Origin: CAYFMP01 sp964344215
GTDB taxonomy: Bacteria > Pseudomonadota > Alphaproteobacteria > Rhodospirillales > Casp-alpha2
Direction of reading: 5' to 3'
NCBI GenBank assembly: GCA_964344215.1
Contig: CAYFMP010000047.1
Span: 1 to 30,856 of the forward strand
Length of the DNA stretch: 30,856 bases
Shown here: in pieces, positions 8,250 through 15,569 of the stretch
Position numbering within the stretch: the first letter of the stretch is position 1
Layout of the letters: the number at the start of each line of letters is the position of its first letter
Position numbers and translations under genes: made by a program
Notes under the pieces: model-generated
Databases searched by the model: none
What the model was told of the DNA's origin: nothing
Seen by the model: only the letters and a program-made list of their open reading frames with translations

Positions 8250-9467
8250 ATGAGTGGCCCGCTTCATGGCCTGCGCGTGTTCGACCTGACTCGCATTTTG
8301 GCCGGTCCGACCTGCACCCAAATTCTCGGCGACCTCGGAGCCGACGTCATCAAGATCGAGCGGCCGGGAGCCGGCGACGATACCCGCGGGTTCGCGCCGC
8401 CGTTCATCAAGAACGATGCCGGTGACGATACAAGCGAGAGCGCCTACTTCTGCGGCGCCAACCGGAACAAGCGCTCGATCACGCTGGACCTGACGAAACC
8501 GCAGGGCCAGGACATTGCCCGCCAGTTGATCGGGCATTGCGATGTTTTGGCCGAAAACTTCAAGACCAGTGGGCTGGCGAAGTACGGTCTATCGTATGAT
8601 CGTCTCAAGGACGAATTTCCGGGACTCGTCTATTGTTCGATCACCGGGTTCGGACAGACCGGCCCGTATGCCGAGCGTCCCGGCTACGACCTTCTGATCC
8701 AGGCGATGGGCGGGTTCATGAGCGTCACCGGTGAGCCGGACGGCGAGCCGCAGAAGTCGGGCATTCCGGTCGCCGACATCATGGCCGGAATGTATGCCGC
8801 CGTCTCGATCAACGCCGCTCTCAGGCACCGCGAGTTGACGGGCGAAGGGCAGTTCATCGACATCGGCATGCTCGACGTCCAGGTCGCTTTCTCGACGATC
8901 ATGGGGTCCAACTACCTGGCCAGCGGCCGGGTTCCCAAGCGGCTCGGCAACGCGCATCCCAACATCGTTCCCTACCAGTCGTTCGCGACGGCCGACGGCG
9001 ACATCATCCTGGCCGTCGGCAACGACGAGCAATTCAGGCGGTTCTGCGCTTTTGCCGGCGTCCCCGAACTGGCCGACGATGAACGCTATGCCGCCAACAG
9101 CGCCAGGGTCCAGAACCGAGACGAGTTGACCGCCATCCTGCGCCCGCTGATTGCCGGAAAGCCTTCGAAGCACTGGTTGGAGGGGTTGGAGAAGGAAAAA
9201 ATCAGTTGCGGCCCGATCAACAACCTCGAGCAGGTCTTCAACGACCCGCAGGTGAAGGCGCGCGGCATGCACCTGCAGATGCCGCACCCGGCGACCGGCA
9301 CGGTGCCTATCGATCTCATCTCGAGCCCGATCAGGATGTCGGCGACGGCTCCGGAATACCGTCATGCGCCGCCTCTGCTCGGACAGCATACGGACGAAGT
9401 CCTGAAAGAACTGCTCGGAACCAGCGACGGCGACCTGGCGACGCTCAGGGACGAAGGCGTCATCTAA
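8250..9467 (+). CDS. CaiB/BaiF family (class III) CoA-transferase
   Basis: A 405-residue protein of the formyl-CoA/carnitine-CoA transferase family, which transfers CoA between carboxylic acids through an aspartyl-CoA intermediate. The N-terminal block GLRVFDLTRILAGP, the KIERPGAGDDTRG segment, and GFGQTGPYAERPGYD are family hallmarks. The likely catalytic aspartate is Asp176 in PVADIMAGMYAA, followed by LTGEGQFIDIGMLD. The ATG at 8250 is preceded by GAGGGGA at suitable spacing, so the longer frame from 8157 is not used. It is transcribed divergently from the acylase gene. The acyl substrate cannot be told from sequence. The closest known group is the succinyl-CoA or formyl-CoA dependent transferases. 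Confidence 0.9.
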   Translation: MSGPLHGLRVFDLTRILAGPTCTQILGDLGADVIKIERPGAGDDTRGFAPPFIKNDAGDDTSESAYFCGANRNKRSITLDLTKPQGQDIARQLIGHCDVLAENFKTSGLAKYGLSYDRLKDEFPGLVYCSITGFGQTGPYAERPGYDLLIQAMGGFMSVTGEPDGEPQKSGIPVADIMAGMYAAVSINAALRHRELTGEGQFIDIGMLDVQVAFSTIMGSNYLASGRVPKRLGNAHPNIVPYQSFATADGDIILAVGNDEQFRRFCAFAGVPELADDERYAANSARVQNRDELTAILRPLIAGKPSKHWLEGLEKEKISCGPINNLEQVFNDPQVKARGMHLQMPHPATGTVPIDLISSPIRMSATAPEYRHAPPLLGQHTDEVLKELLGTSDGDLATLRDEGVI

Positions 9468-9478
9468 AAAAAAATCTG

Positions 9479-9505
9479 TTGAATTTCAGACGGGGTGGTT
9501 ATAAT
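9479..9505 (+). promoter_or_regulatory. Candidate promoter for cheW
   Basis: A perfect TATAAT (9500-9505) is preceded after 15 nt by TTGAAT (9479-9484). The predicted start lies about 60 nt upstream of cheW, whose ribosome-binding site GGAGA is at 9561-9565. The spacing is shorter than the ideal 17 nt. Confidence 0.45.
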
Positions 9506-9572
9506 CGTATGCGCCGGTAGTTTTCGGTCGCGTAAACACCATTGTGACCTCAGGTCTGACGGAGATACCAGA

Positions 9573-10072
9573 ATGTCCCAAGCCGTTGCGACAACCGAGT
9601 CCCAGGANNNNNNNNNNTCTCGACCCACCCCGGCGAAGACCTGGACGATTTCGTCACGTTCTACGTCGCCGATCAGATGTTCGGGATACCCGTTCTCAAG
9701 GTTCAGGATATCCTGACCCCGGACAACATCGCCTCGATTCCGTTGGCGCCGGCGGAGGTCAAGGGATCGATCAATCTGCGCGGCCGCATCGTTACGGTCA
9801 TCGACGTCCGCGTGCGTCTCGGTCTCGGCAGCCCGGAGGAAGGTCAGGGCAAATCGATGGGAGTGACCGTCGAGCACGAATACGACCTCTATACGCTGTT
9901 GGTCGATCGCATCGGCGACGTCATCGGACTGGCTCACGATCTCTACGAAAAGAACCCGGGCACCCTCGACCCCAACTGGAGAGACTTCTCGGCCGGCGTC
10001 TATCGCCTGGACAGCGATCTGATGGTCGTCCTCGACATCGAACGCTTCCTCAATCTACCGTCGAGCGACTGA
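9573..10072 (+). CDS. cheW: Chemotaxis coupling protein CheW, interrupted by a run of Ns
   Basis: CheW links chemoreceptors to the CheA kinase in the cytoplasm. The N-terminus MSQAVATTESQ starts at ATG 9573 behind GGAGA. The rest of the protein, from STHPGEDLDDFVTFYVADQMFG onward (read from 9620 in another frame), has the CheW fold signatures VQDIL, GSINLRGRIVTVIDVR and LVDRIGDVIGL, and ends at 10072. Ten Ns at 9608-9617 separate the two parts. For one continuous gene the missing stretch must be 2 modulo 3 bases long, so ten is a placeholder rather than the true length. The total is about 165 residues, normal for CheW. No other che gene is nearby. Confidence 0.9.
9608..9617. other. Assembly gap (10 Ns) within cheW
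   Basis: A run of ten unknown bases falls in the variable N-terminal linker of cheW. The reading frames on the two sides differ by a number not compatible with ten real bases, which shows the gap length is nominal. Confidence 0.95.
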
Positions 10073-10081
10073 CCGGTTTTC

Positions 10082-11095
10082 TCAGCCTCGTGACAGGATT
10101 CGCGCCGCCTCGATCGCGGCATAGGTCAGGATGCCGTCAGCGCCGGCCCGCTTGAACCCGCCAAGCGCCTCCATCATCACCGTCTCGTAATCGAGCCAGC
10201 CTTCCTTGGCGGCCGCCTTGAGCATGGCGTATTCGCCGCTGACGTTGTAGGCGAAGGTCGGCATCCCGAACGTCTCCTTCACGCGGGAAAGAACGTCGAG
10301 GTAGGGTAGGCCTGGTTTGACCATGACCATATCGGCCCCTTCGTCGATATCGAGGGCGACCTCGCGCAACGCTTCGTCGGTGTTGGCCGTGTTCATCTGA
10401 TAGGTCTTCTTGTCTCCCTTCAAGGCGCCGCCGGAGCCGACCGCATCGCGGAACGGTCCGTAGAAGCCGGAAGCGTACTTGGCGGCATAGGCCATGATGG
10501 CGACGTCCTGGTAGCCTTCGCCGTCCAAGGCGTCGCGGATGGCGCCGATACGGCCGTCCATCATGTCCGACGGCGCGATCACGTCGCAACCGGCGGCCGC
10601 CTGCACGAGGGCCTGGCGGCACAGGACCTCGACCGTTTCGTCGTTGGCGATGCGCCCGTCGCGAACCAGTCCGTCGTGGCCGTCGCTGTTGTAGGGATCG
10701 AGCGCGACGTCGCAGAGCACGCCGATATCGGGGTGGTTTTTCTTCAGCGCCTTGACGCTCCGGCACACCAGGTTGTCCGGGTTGTAGGCCTCGCGGGCGT
10801 CCGGGGTCTTGGTGTCCGGGTCGGTATAGGGAAATACGGCGACGAGGGGAATGCCGAGGGCGCCGACTTCCGAGACGTTTTCGACCAACTGGTCGACGCT
10901 CAAGCGCTCGACGCCCGGCATCGACGGCACCGGCTGGCGCACGTTTTCGCCGTCGATCACGAAAACCGGCCAGATCAGGTCGTCGACGGAAAGCCTGGTT
11001 TCGGCGACCAGTCTTCGCAGCCACGGCTGCGCCCGGTTGCGGCGCATACGCGTCCTCGGATAGGCGCCGGAGGCTTGTCTGTTCGAGGGTTTCAC
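10082..11095 (-). CDS. hemB: Delta-aminolevulinic acid dehydratase (porphobilinogen synthase)
   Basis: The protein has 337 residues from a GTG at 11095. HemB condenses two 5-aminolevulinate molecules to porphobilinogen in heme, siroheme and cobalamin synthesis. The Schiff-base lysine is Lys260 in MVKPGLPYLD, and the second active-site lysine is in YAAKYASGFYGPFRDA. The metal segment reads CDVALDPYNSDGHDG, with aspartates where zinc-type enzymes have a cysteine triad, so this is the Mg-type class. GTG 11095 has GGAAG nine bases upstream and gives the usual N-terminal extension before RMRRN. An ATG at 11047 (321 residues) is the alternative start; the open frame also extends to 11188. It is convergent with cheW, nine bases apart. 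Confidence 0.92.
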   Translation of the reverse strand: MKPSNRQASGAYPRTRMRRNRAQPWLRRLVAETRLSVDDLIWPVFVIDGENVRQPVPSMPGVERLSVDQLVENVSEVGALGIPLVAVFPYTDPDTKTPDAREAYNPDNLVCRSVKALKKNHPDIGVLCDVALDPYNSDGHDGLVRDGRIANDETVEVLCRQALVQAAAGCDVIAPSDMMDGRIGAIRDALDGEGYQDVAIMAYAAKYASGFYGPFRDAVGSGGALKGDKKTYQMNTANTDEALREVALDIDEGADMVMVKPGLPYLDVLSRVKETFGMPTFAYNVSGEYAMLKAAAKEGWLDYETVMMEALGGFKRAGADGILTYAAIEAARILSRG

Positions 11096-11246
11096 GAATC
11101 CAATCTTCCAATTACCGGTGCGGCGGCTTCGCGCTGACCATAGTTGGGAAAGGGGCTCCACAAACCACGTCCATCGCGACCTTGTCAACTTCTTGGTGGG
11201 CCAAAGCGGCCCATTGCTGGAGCGATTCTAAACCACAAGGGGCGAA

Positions 11247-11274
11247 ATGACGAACTTTACGCCAGACCCATAAT
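11247..11274 (+). promoter_or_regulatory. Candidate promoter for icmF
   Basis: ATGACG (11247-11252) and CATAAT (11269-11274) are 16 nt apart, about 105 nt upstream of the icmF start codon. Predicted transcription would begin near 11280, inside the palindrome described separately. Confidence 0.4.
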
Positions 11275-11277
11275 AGC

Positions 11278-11293
11278 TTACGTTTACGTAAAC
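11278..11293 (+). promoter_or_regulatory. Palindromic operator candidate upstream of icmF
   Basis: Two overlapping dyads are visible. GTTTACGTAAAC (11282-11293) is a perfect 12-base palindrome. TTACG-TTTA-CGTAA (11278-11291) has perfect 5-base arms. The site covers the predicted transcription start, a position suited to repression. From memory, sites of this ACGTTTACGT type resemble those of the MerR-family regulator LiuR, which controls branched-chain amino acid catabolism; that assignment is inference. Confidence 0.5.
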
Positions 11294-11379
11294 GGAAACT
11301 ATGTTCCGGAAGCGGTTTTACGACCCGCGCGTGGTAAACTTGCAACGGCCGCCCCGAAGGTAGCGCCAGGAGACGCCCC

Positions 11380-14300
11380 TTGCCGGACGACGTCAATCGA
11401 ACCGAGAGCAACGCAGCCGGTCGCTACCGGGCCAAGCACCCGATACGTTTCGTAACGGCGACGAGCCTGTTCGACGGTCATGACGCCGCCATCAACATCA
11501 TGCGCCGCATCCTCCAGGCGGCCGGCGCCGAGGTCGTTCACCTGGGCCACGACCGCTCGGTCGAAGAGGTGGTGAAGGCGGCCATCGAGGAGGACGTCAA
11601 CGGCATCGCCGTCAGTTCCTACCAGGGCGGCCATCTCGAATACTTCAAGTACATGGTCGACCGGCTGCGCGAGCGGGGCCGTCCGGACATCAAGGTTTTC
11701 GGCGGCGGCGGCGGCGTCATCGTCGCCGACGAGATCGCCGAGCTTCACGAATATGGCGTCACCCGTATCTTCTCGCCGGAAGACGGCCACGAGCTCGGCC
11801 TGCAAGGCATGATCTCCCGGGTGATGGAAGAGGCCGACCGCGACCTCGCCGCCGACCTGCCGGAAGGGCTGGAGGGGCTGACCTCGGGCGACCGCTGGGT
11901 GTTGGCTCGGCTGATTACGGCGATCGAGAGCGGTGGCCTGCCGCCGGCCATGAAGACCGAGGTCGCAAAGCTCGCGGCGGCCGGCGAGCGGGCGCCGGTC
12001 GTCGGCATCACCGGCACCGGCGGCGCCGGCAAATCGTCGCTGACCGACGAACTGATCCGCCGCTTTCAACTATACGCCGACGAGACGGACATCGCCGTCA
12101 TCGCCATCGACCCGTCGCGTCGCAAGACCGGCGGCGCACTGCTCGGCGATCGCATTCGCATGAACGCCATCTCGGCGCCCGGCACCTATATGCGCTCGCT
12201 GTCCACGCGTGACGGCGGATCGGAGGTGCCGCTGTCGATCCCCGGCGTCATCGAGGCCTGCCGGGCGGCCGGCTTCCGCCTGATTATCGTCGAAACGCCC
12301 GGCATCGGCCAGGGCGACGCAGGCATCGTCAGCCATGTCGACGTTTCCCTCTACGTCATGACCCCGGAGTTCGGCGCCGCCAGCCAGCTCGAAAAGATAG
12401 ACATGCTGGATTTCGCCGATCTGGTGGTGATCAACAAGATGGACCGCCGCGGCGCCCTCGATGCGCTGCGCGACGTGCGCAAGCAGGTGCAGCGCAACCG
12501 CGAGGACTTCGAGCGCGCGGTCGAGGACATGCCGGTTTACGGCGCCGTCTCGTCGCGGTTCGCGGACGCCGGCGTCACCGCTGTCTTCAAAGCGCTTTTG
12601 GACGAGTTCGAGAGGAGGGGCCTTGCCAATTGGACGGTGCCGGACCTGCCCGAGGCGGCGACGGTCCCGGAACCGGCGAGCGCCATCGTGCCGGCCGACC
12701 GGCAACGCTACCTGGCCGAGGTCGGCGCTTGCGTGCGCGATTACCACGCGGCGGCCGAAGCCCAATCGAAGCTGGCCCGCGAGCGCCAACAGCTTTTCGA
12801 GAGCCGCCACATGGTGGCCGGCCGGGACGGTGATACCGGCACCCTTGACGAGCTTATCGCCGAGCGCAATTCCGCCCTCGACCAAGAAACCCACGAGCTT
12901 CTTGAGCAATGGCCGAAGATCCGCGAGCGCTACAGCGGTGACGAGTACGTTTCCGAGGGCGGCGACGGCCAAACCCGCATCCCGCTGGCCCGCGAAACCC
13001 TGTCGGGCAATGCGGTGTCCCGCGTCGCGTTGCCGTCCTATGCGGATCACGGCGAATTGCTGAGATGGCTGCTGAAGGAAAACCTGCCCGGATACTTCCC
13101 GTTCACGGCCGGCGTCTTCCCGTTCAAGCGCGAAAACGAGGATCCGACCCGCATGTTCGCCGGCGAAGGCGATCCGTTCCAGACCAACCAACGCTTCAAG
13201 CTGCTCTCCAAACACTCCGAGGCCAAGCGCCTGTCGACGGCTTTCGACTCGGTGACCCTCTACGGTTGCGACCCGCATGAGCGCCCCGACATCTACGGCA
13301 AGGTCGGCAATTCGGGCGTTTCCGTCGCCACCCTCGACGACATGAAGACGTTGTACGACGGGTTCGACCTGTGCGATCCGCTGACTTCGGTTTCGATGAC
13401 CATCAACGGCCCGGCGCCCACGATCCTGGCCATGTTCCTGAACACCGCCCTAGACCAGCAGCTCGCCAAATTCGAGGCCGAAAACGGACATCCGCCGACC
13501 GAGGACGAAACGGCGAAGATCTCCGAGTGGGTTCACGAAAACGTCCGCGGCACCGTCCAGGCCGATATCCTGAAGGAGGACCAGGGCCAGAACACCTGCA
13601 TCTTCTCGACCGAGTTTGCACTCAGGATGATGGCCGATATTCAGGAGTACTTCGTCGAGAAGCGGGTTCGAAACTTCTATTCGGTGTCGATCTCCGGCTA
13701 TCACATTGCCGAAGCCGGGGCCAATCCGATTTCGCAGTTGGCGTTCACGCTGGCCAACGGATTTACGTTCGTCGAGGCTTACCTGGCCCGCGGCATGAAT
13801 ATCGATGACTTCGCGCCTAACCTGTCGTTCTTCTTCTCCAACGGCATGGACCCGGAATACACGGTGATGGGACGGGTGGCGCGGCGCATCTGGGCAATCG
13901 CCATGCGCGACCTGTACGGCGCCAACGAACGCTCGCAAAGGCTGAAATACCACGTTCAGACTTCCGGGCGGTCGCTGCACGCCCAGGAGATGGATTTCAA
14001 CGACATTCGCACCACCCTGCAGGCGCTGATCGCCGTCAACGACAACTGCAACAGCCTGCATACCAACGCCCACGACGAAGCCTTCACCACCCCGACCGAG
14101 GAGTCGCTTCGCCGCGCCCTGGCGGTACAGTTGATCATCAACCGCGAATGGGGCCTGGCCAACAACGAGAATCCGAACCAAGGCGCCTTCATCGTCGACG
14201 AGCTCACCGATCTGGTCGAGGAGGCGGTATTGCGGGAGTTCGAACGCATCGCCGAACGCGGCGGCGTGCTGGGGGCCATGGAAACGGGATATCAGCGCGG

Positions 14301-14646
14301 CAAGATCCAGGAGGAATCGCTTAAATACGAAACCATGAAACACGATGGCCGCCTGCCCATCGTCGGGGTCAACACGTTCCGCAACCCGAAGGCCGGCGCC
14401 GATGCCGAGACGCCCCCTCTGCAACGATCGACGGACAAGGAAAAACGGGGTCAGATCGAACGGCTCCGCGATTTCCAGGCGCGTCACGCCGAAGCCGCGC
14501 CCGTCTTGCTCGAACGGCTAAAGGAAGCGGCGACCCAGGACGAGAACGTCTTCGCCGTTTTGATGGAAGCGGTTCGGGCATGCTCGCTGGGGCAGATTAC
14601 CGAGGCGTTGTTCGATGCCGGCGGCCAGTATCGGCGCAATATGTAA
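11380..14646 (+). CDS. icmF: Fused isobutyryl-CoA-type mutase with MeaB-like GTPase (IcmF)
   Basis: A 1088-residue adenosylcobalamin enzyme. The order is a B12-binding domain (about 20-150, with LFDGHDAAINIMRRIL), a MeaB-type G3E GTPase chaperone domain (about 200-420, P-loop GTGGAGKSS with Lys218, and NKMD at 352-355), a linker, and the mutase barrel (about 540-1088). Methylmalonyl-CoA mutase has Tyr and Arg at two substrate-binding positions; here they are Phe580 (GVF) and Gln737 (GQNTC), the pair of isobutyryl-CoA mutases. Related IcmF enzymes also act on isovaleryl- or pivalyl-CoA. Start is TTG 11380, with AGGAG seven bases upstream; no usable ATG lies near. No cobalamin riboswitch was recognised upstream. 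Confidence 0.93.
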   Translation: MPDDVNRTESNAAGRYRAKHPIRFVTATSLFDGHDAAINIMRRILQAAGAEVVHLGHDRSVEEVVKAAIEEDVNGIAVSSYQGGHLEYFKYMVDRLRERGRPDIKVFGGGGGVIVADEIAELHEYGVTRIFSPEDGHELGLQGMISRVMEEADRDLAADLPEGLEGLTSGDRWVLARLITAIESGGLPPAMKTEVAKLAAAGERAPVVGITGTGGAGKSSLTDELIRRFQLYADETDIAVIAIDPSRRKTGGALLGDRIRMNAISAPGTYMRSLSTRDGGSEVPLSIPGVIEACRAAGFRLIIVETPGIGQGDAGIVSHVDVSLYVMTPEFGAASQLEKIDMLDFADLVVINKMDRRGALDALRDVRKQVQRNREDFERAVEDMPVYGAVSSRFADAGVTAVFKALLDEFERRGLANWTVPDLPEAATVPEPASAIVPADRQRYLAEVGACVRDYHAAAEAQSKLARERQQLFESRHMVAGRDGDTGTLDELIAERNSALDQETHELLEQWPKIRERYSGDEYVSEGGDGQTRIPLARETLSGNAVSRVALPSYADHGELLRWLLKENLPGYFPFTAGVFPFKRENEDPTRMFAGEGDPFQTNQRFKLLSKHSEAKRLSTAFDSVTLYGCDPHERPDIYGKVGNSGVSVATLDDMKTLYDGFDLCDPLTSVSMTINGPAPTILAMFLNTALDQQLAKFEAENGHPPTEDETAKISEWVHENVRGTVQADILKEDQGQNTCIFSTEFALRMMADIQEYFVEKRVRNFYSVSISGYHIAEAGANPISQLAFTLANGFTFVEAYLARGMNIDDFAPNLSFFFSNGMDPEYTVMGRVARRIWAIAMRDLYGANERSQRLKYHVQTSGRSLHAQEMDFNDIRTTLQALIAVNDNCNSLHTNAHDEAFTTPTEESLRRALAVQLIINREWGLANNENPNQGAFIVDELTDLVEEAVLREFERIAERGGVLGAMETGYQRGKIQEESLKYETMKHDGRLPIVGVNTFRNPKAGADAETPPLQRSTDKEKRGQIERLRDFQARHAEAAPVLLERLKEAATQDENVFAVLMEAVRACSLGQITEALFDAGGQYRRNM

Positions 14647-14657
14647 TAGTCGCCGTC

Positions 14658-14882
14658 ATGAAGACCGGAAAAGTCCACTTGCGCGAAGTGTTGTTCGAGT
14701 TCACCCGGGTCGGGAAGTCGCTGCGCGTCGCCGCCATCGATCCCGTTACGGGTACCGAAGTCATCATGGTCGGCGCGCCCGGCTACGGCCATGAAATGCT
14801 CAAGCGGATCGCCGCGCGAAAGCTCGCCTATGTCATCGAAAAAAACCGCAAAGCGGCTGCGGTGGGAAAGAAGGCTCTCTAG
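14658..14882 (+). CDS. Small conserved protein of unknown function (74 residues)
   Basis: The ATG at 14658, 12 nt after the icmF stop, opens a 74-residue frame: a charged N-terminus, the core EVLFEFTRVGKSLRVAAIDP and TGTEVIMVGAPG, then a basic helical C-terminus rich in Lys and Arg. From memory it resembles a small alphaproteobacterial family of unknown function (possibly DUF6898), which is often mislabelled. The pattern of beta strands followed by a helix suggests a small folded protein. Position implies cotranscription with icmF. Its stop codon overlaps that of mucR, which runs in the opposite direction, within a shared CTAG at 14879-14882. Confidence 0.7.
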   Translation: MKTGKVHLREVLFEFTRVGKSLRVAAIDPVTGTEVIMVGAPGYGHEMLKRIAARKLAYVIEKNRKAAAVGKKAL

Positions 14883-15295
14883 GGGGACTTGCGTCCAAGA
14901 CCGATCTTCTTGGCGAAATCCGAACGCCGTTTGGCGTAATTGGGTGCTACCATTGGGTAGGTCGCGGGAAGGTTCCAGCGCGAACGATATTCCTCCGGAC
15001 TCATGTTGTAGGTGGTCCGCAAGTAGCGCTTCAGCATCTTCAGCTTACGGCCGTCTTCCAGGCAAATAATGAAATCCGGCGTAACCGAACGGCGCACNNN
15101 NNNNNNNTTGCGAAGGTCGGGCTCGGGTTCGGCGGTTTCATTGCGAAGCCCGGCCAAGGCGCCGAAAACGTGACGAATAACGTCTGGAACTTCATTGACG
15201 GCCACCTTGTTGTGGCCGACATGGGCCGAAACGATGTCGGCCGTCATGCGCAAAAGATGATCGTGTGAAACTTCCCGTACGTCCTCGTCGTCCAT
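14879..15295 (-). CDS. mucR: MucR/Ros family transcriptional regulator, interrupted by a run of Ns
   Basis: A protein of about 138 residues from ATG 15295, with AGGGGGG six bases upstream. The N-terminus (VSHDHLLRMTADIVSAHVGHN) is the oligomerisation region of the family. The C-terminus (SVTPDFIICLEDGRKLKMLK, then SPEEYRSRWNLPATYPMVAP) is the Ros-type DNA-binding domain. MucR proteins are global, H-NS-like repressors of exopolysaccharide, motility and cell-cycle genes. Of the four Ros zinc ligands (Cys, Cys, His, His) only the first Cys remains; the others read Asp, Tyr and Tyr. Ten Ns at 15099-15108 fall in the interdomain linker, and the two sides are in frame as written. The longer frame to 15634 has no family similarity. 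Confidence 0.88.
   Translation of the reverse strand: MDDEDVREVSHDHLLRMTADIVSAHVGHNKVAVNEVPDVIRHVFGALAGLRNETAEPEPDLRXXXXVRRSVTPDFIICLEDGRKLKMLKRYLRTTYNMSPEEYRSRWNLPATYPMVAPNYAKRRSDFAKKIGLGRKSP
15099..15108. other. Assembly gap (10 Ns) within mucR
   Basis: Ten unknown bases lie in the linker between the N-terminal and DNA-binding parts of the MucR protein. The frame is continuous across ten bases, so the true length is 1 modulo 3, if the gene is intact. Confidence 0.95.
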
Positions 15296-15312
15296 CGGCT
15301 GCCCCCCTGCGG

Positions 15313-15363
15313 CATATGATGATTGTTTCCGGGCATCATATGGGGCAAGCGTAACGGCGACAA
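15313..15363 (-). promoter_or_regulatory. Promoter and inverted-repeat operator candidate for mucR
   Basis: On the minus strand TTGTCG (15363-15358), a 17-nt spacer and TATGAT (15340-15335) form a good promoter. A perfect inverted repeat, CATATGATG (15313-15321) and CATCATATG (15334-15342) with a 12-nt loop, contains the -10 box in its distal arm and reaches to 18 nt before the start codon. Bound protein there would block transcription; autoregulation by MucR is plausible because it is common in the family. Confidence 0.5.
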
Positions 15364-15477
15364 CCGAAAAGGTGGTGATGGCGAACAACCGCGGGCTGTA
15401 TAGACCCGGCCGCCGGCGAAATTCGGATGCGCAGCCGGCAACCGATATTTCCGCCGACCGCGAGTGCTTGTGTTTCC

Positions 15478-15507
15478 TTGGCACGGGGATTCGAGATGTG
15501 GTATCAC
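15478..15507 (+). promoter_or_regulatory. Candidate promoter for the rpiB-glyA region
   Basis: TTGGCA (15478-15483) and TATCAC (15502-15507) are 18 nt apart, 62 nt before rpiB. The same stretch also begins like a sigma-54 -24 element (TTGGCACG), but the -12 part reads TTCG instead of TTGC, so the sigma-70 reading is preferred. Confidence 0.3.
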
Positions 15508-15569
15508 AGGGTCGCGGCGCGCATGACCGCACTCCTTTGACATGGGCCACCGTACGAAAACACCAAAAC

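Noticed and set aside
11096..11379. Cobalamin riboswitch before the B12 enzyme gene icmF
   Set aside because: No B12-box-like sequence or long structured leader was recognised; the region instead has a promoter and palindromic operator candidate.
15478..15496. Sigma-54 promoter before rpiB
   Set aside because: The -24 part (TTGGCACG) is perfect, but the -12 part reads TTCG instead of TTGC, and rpiB-glyA are housekeeping genes.
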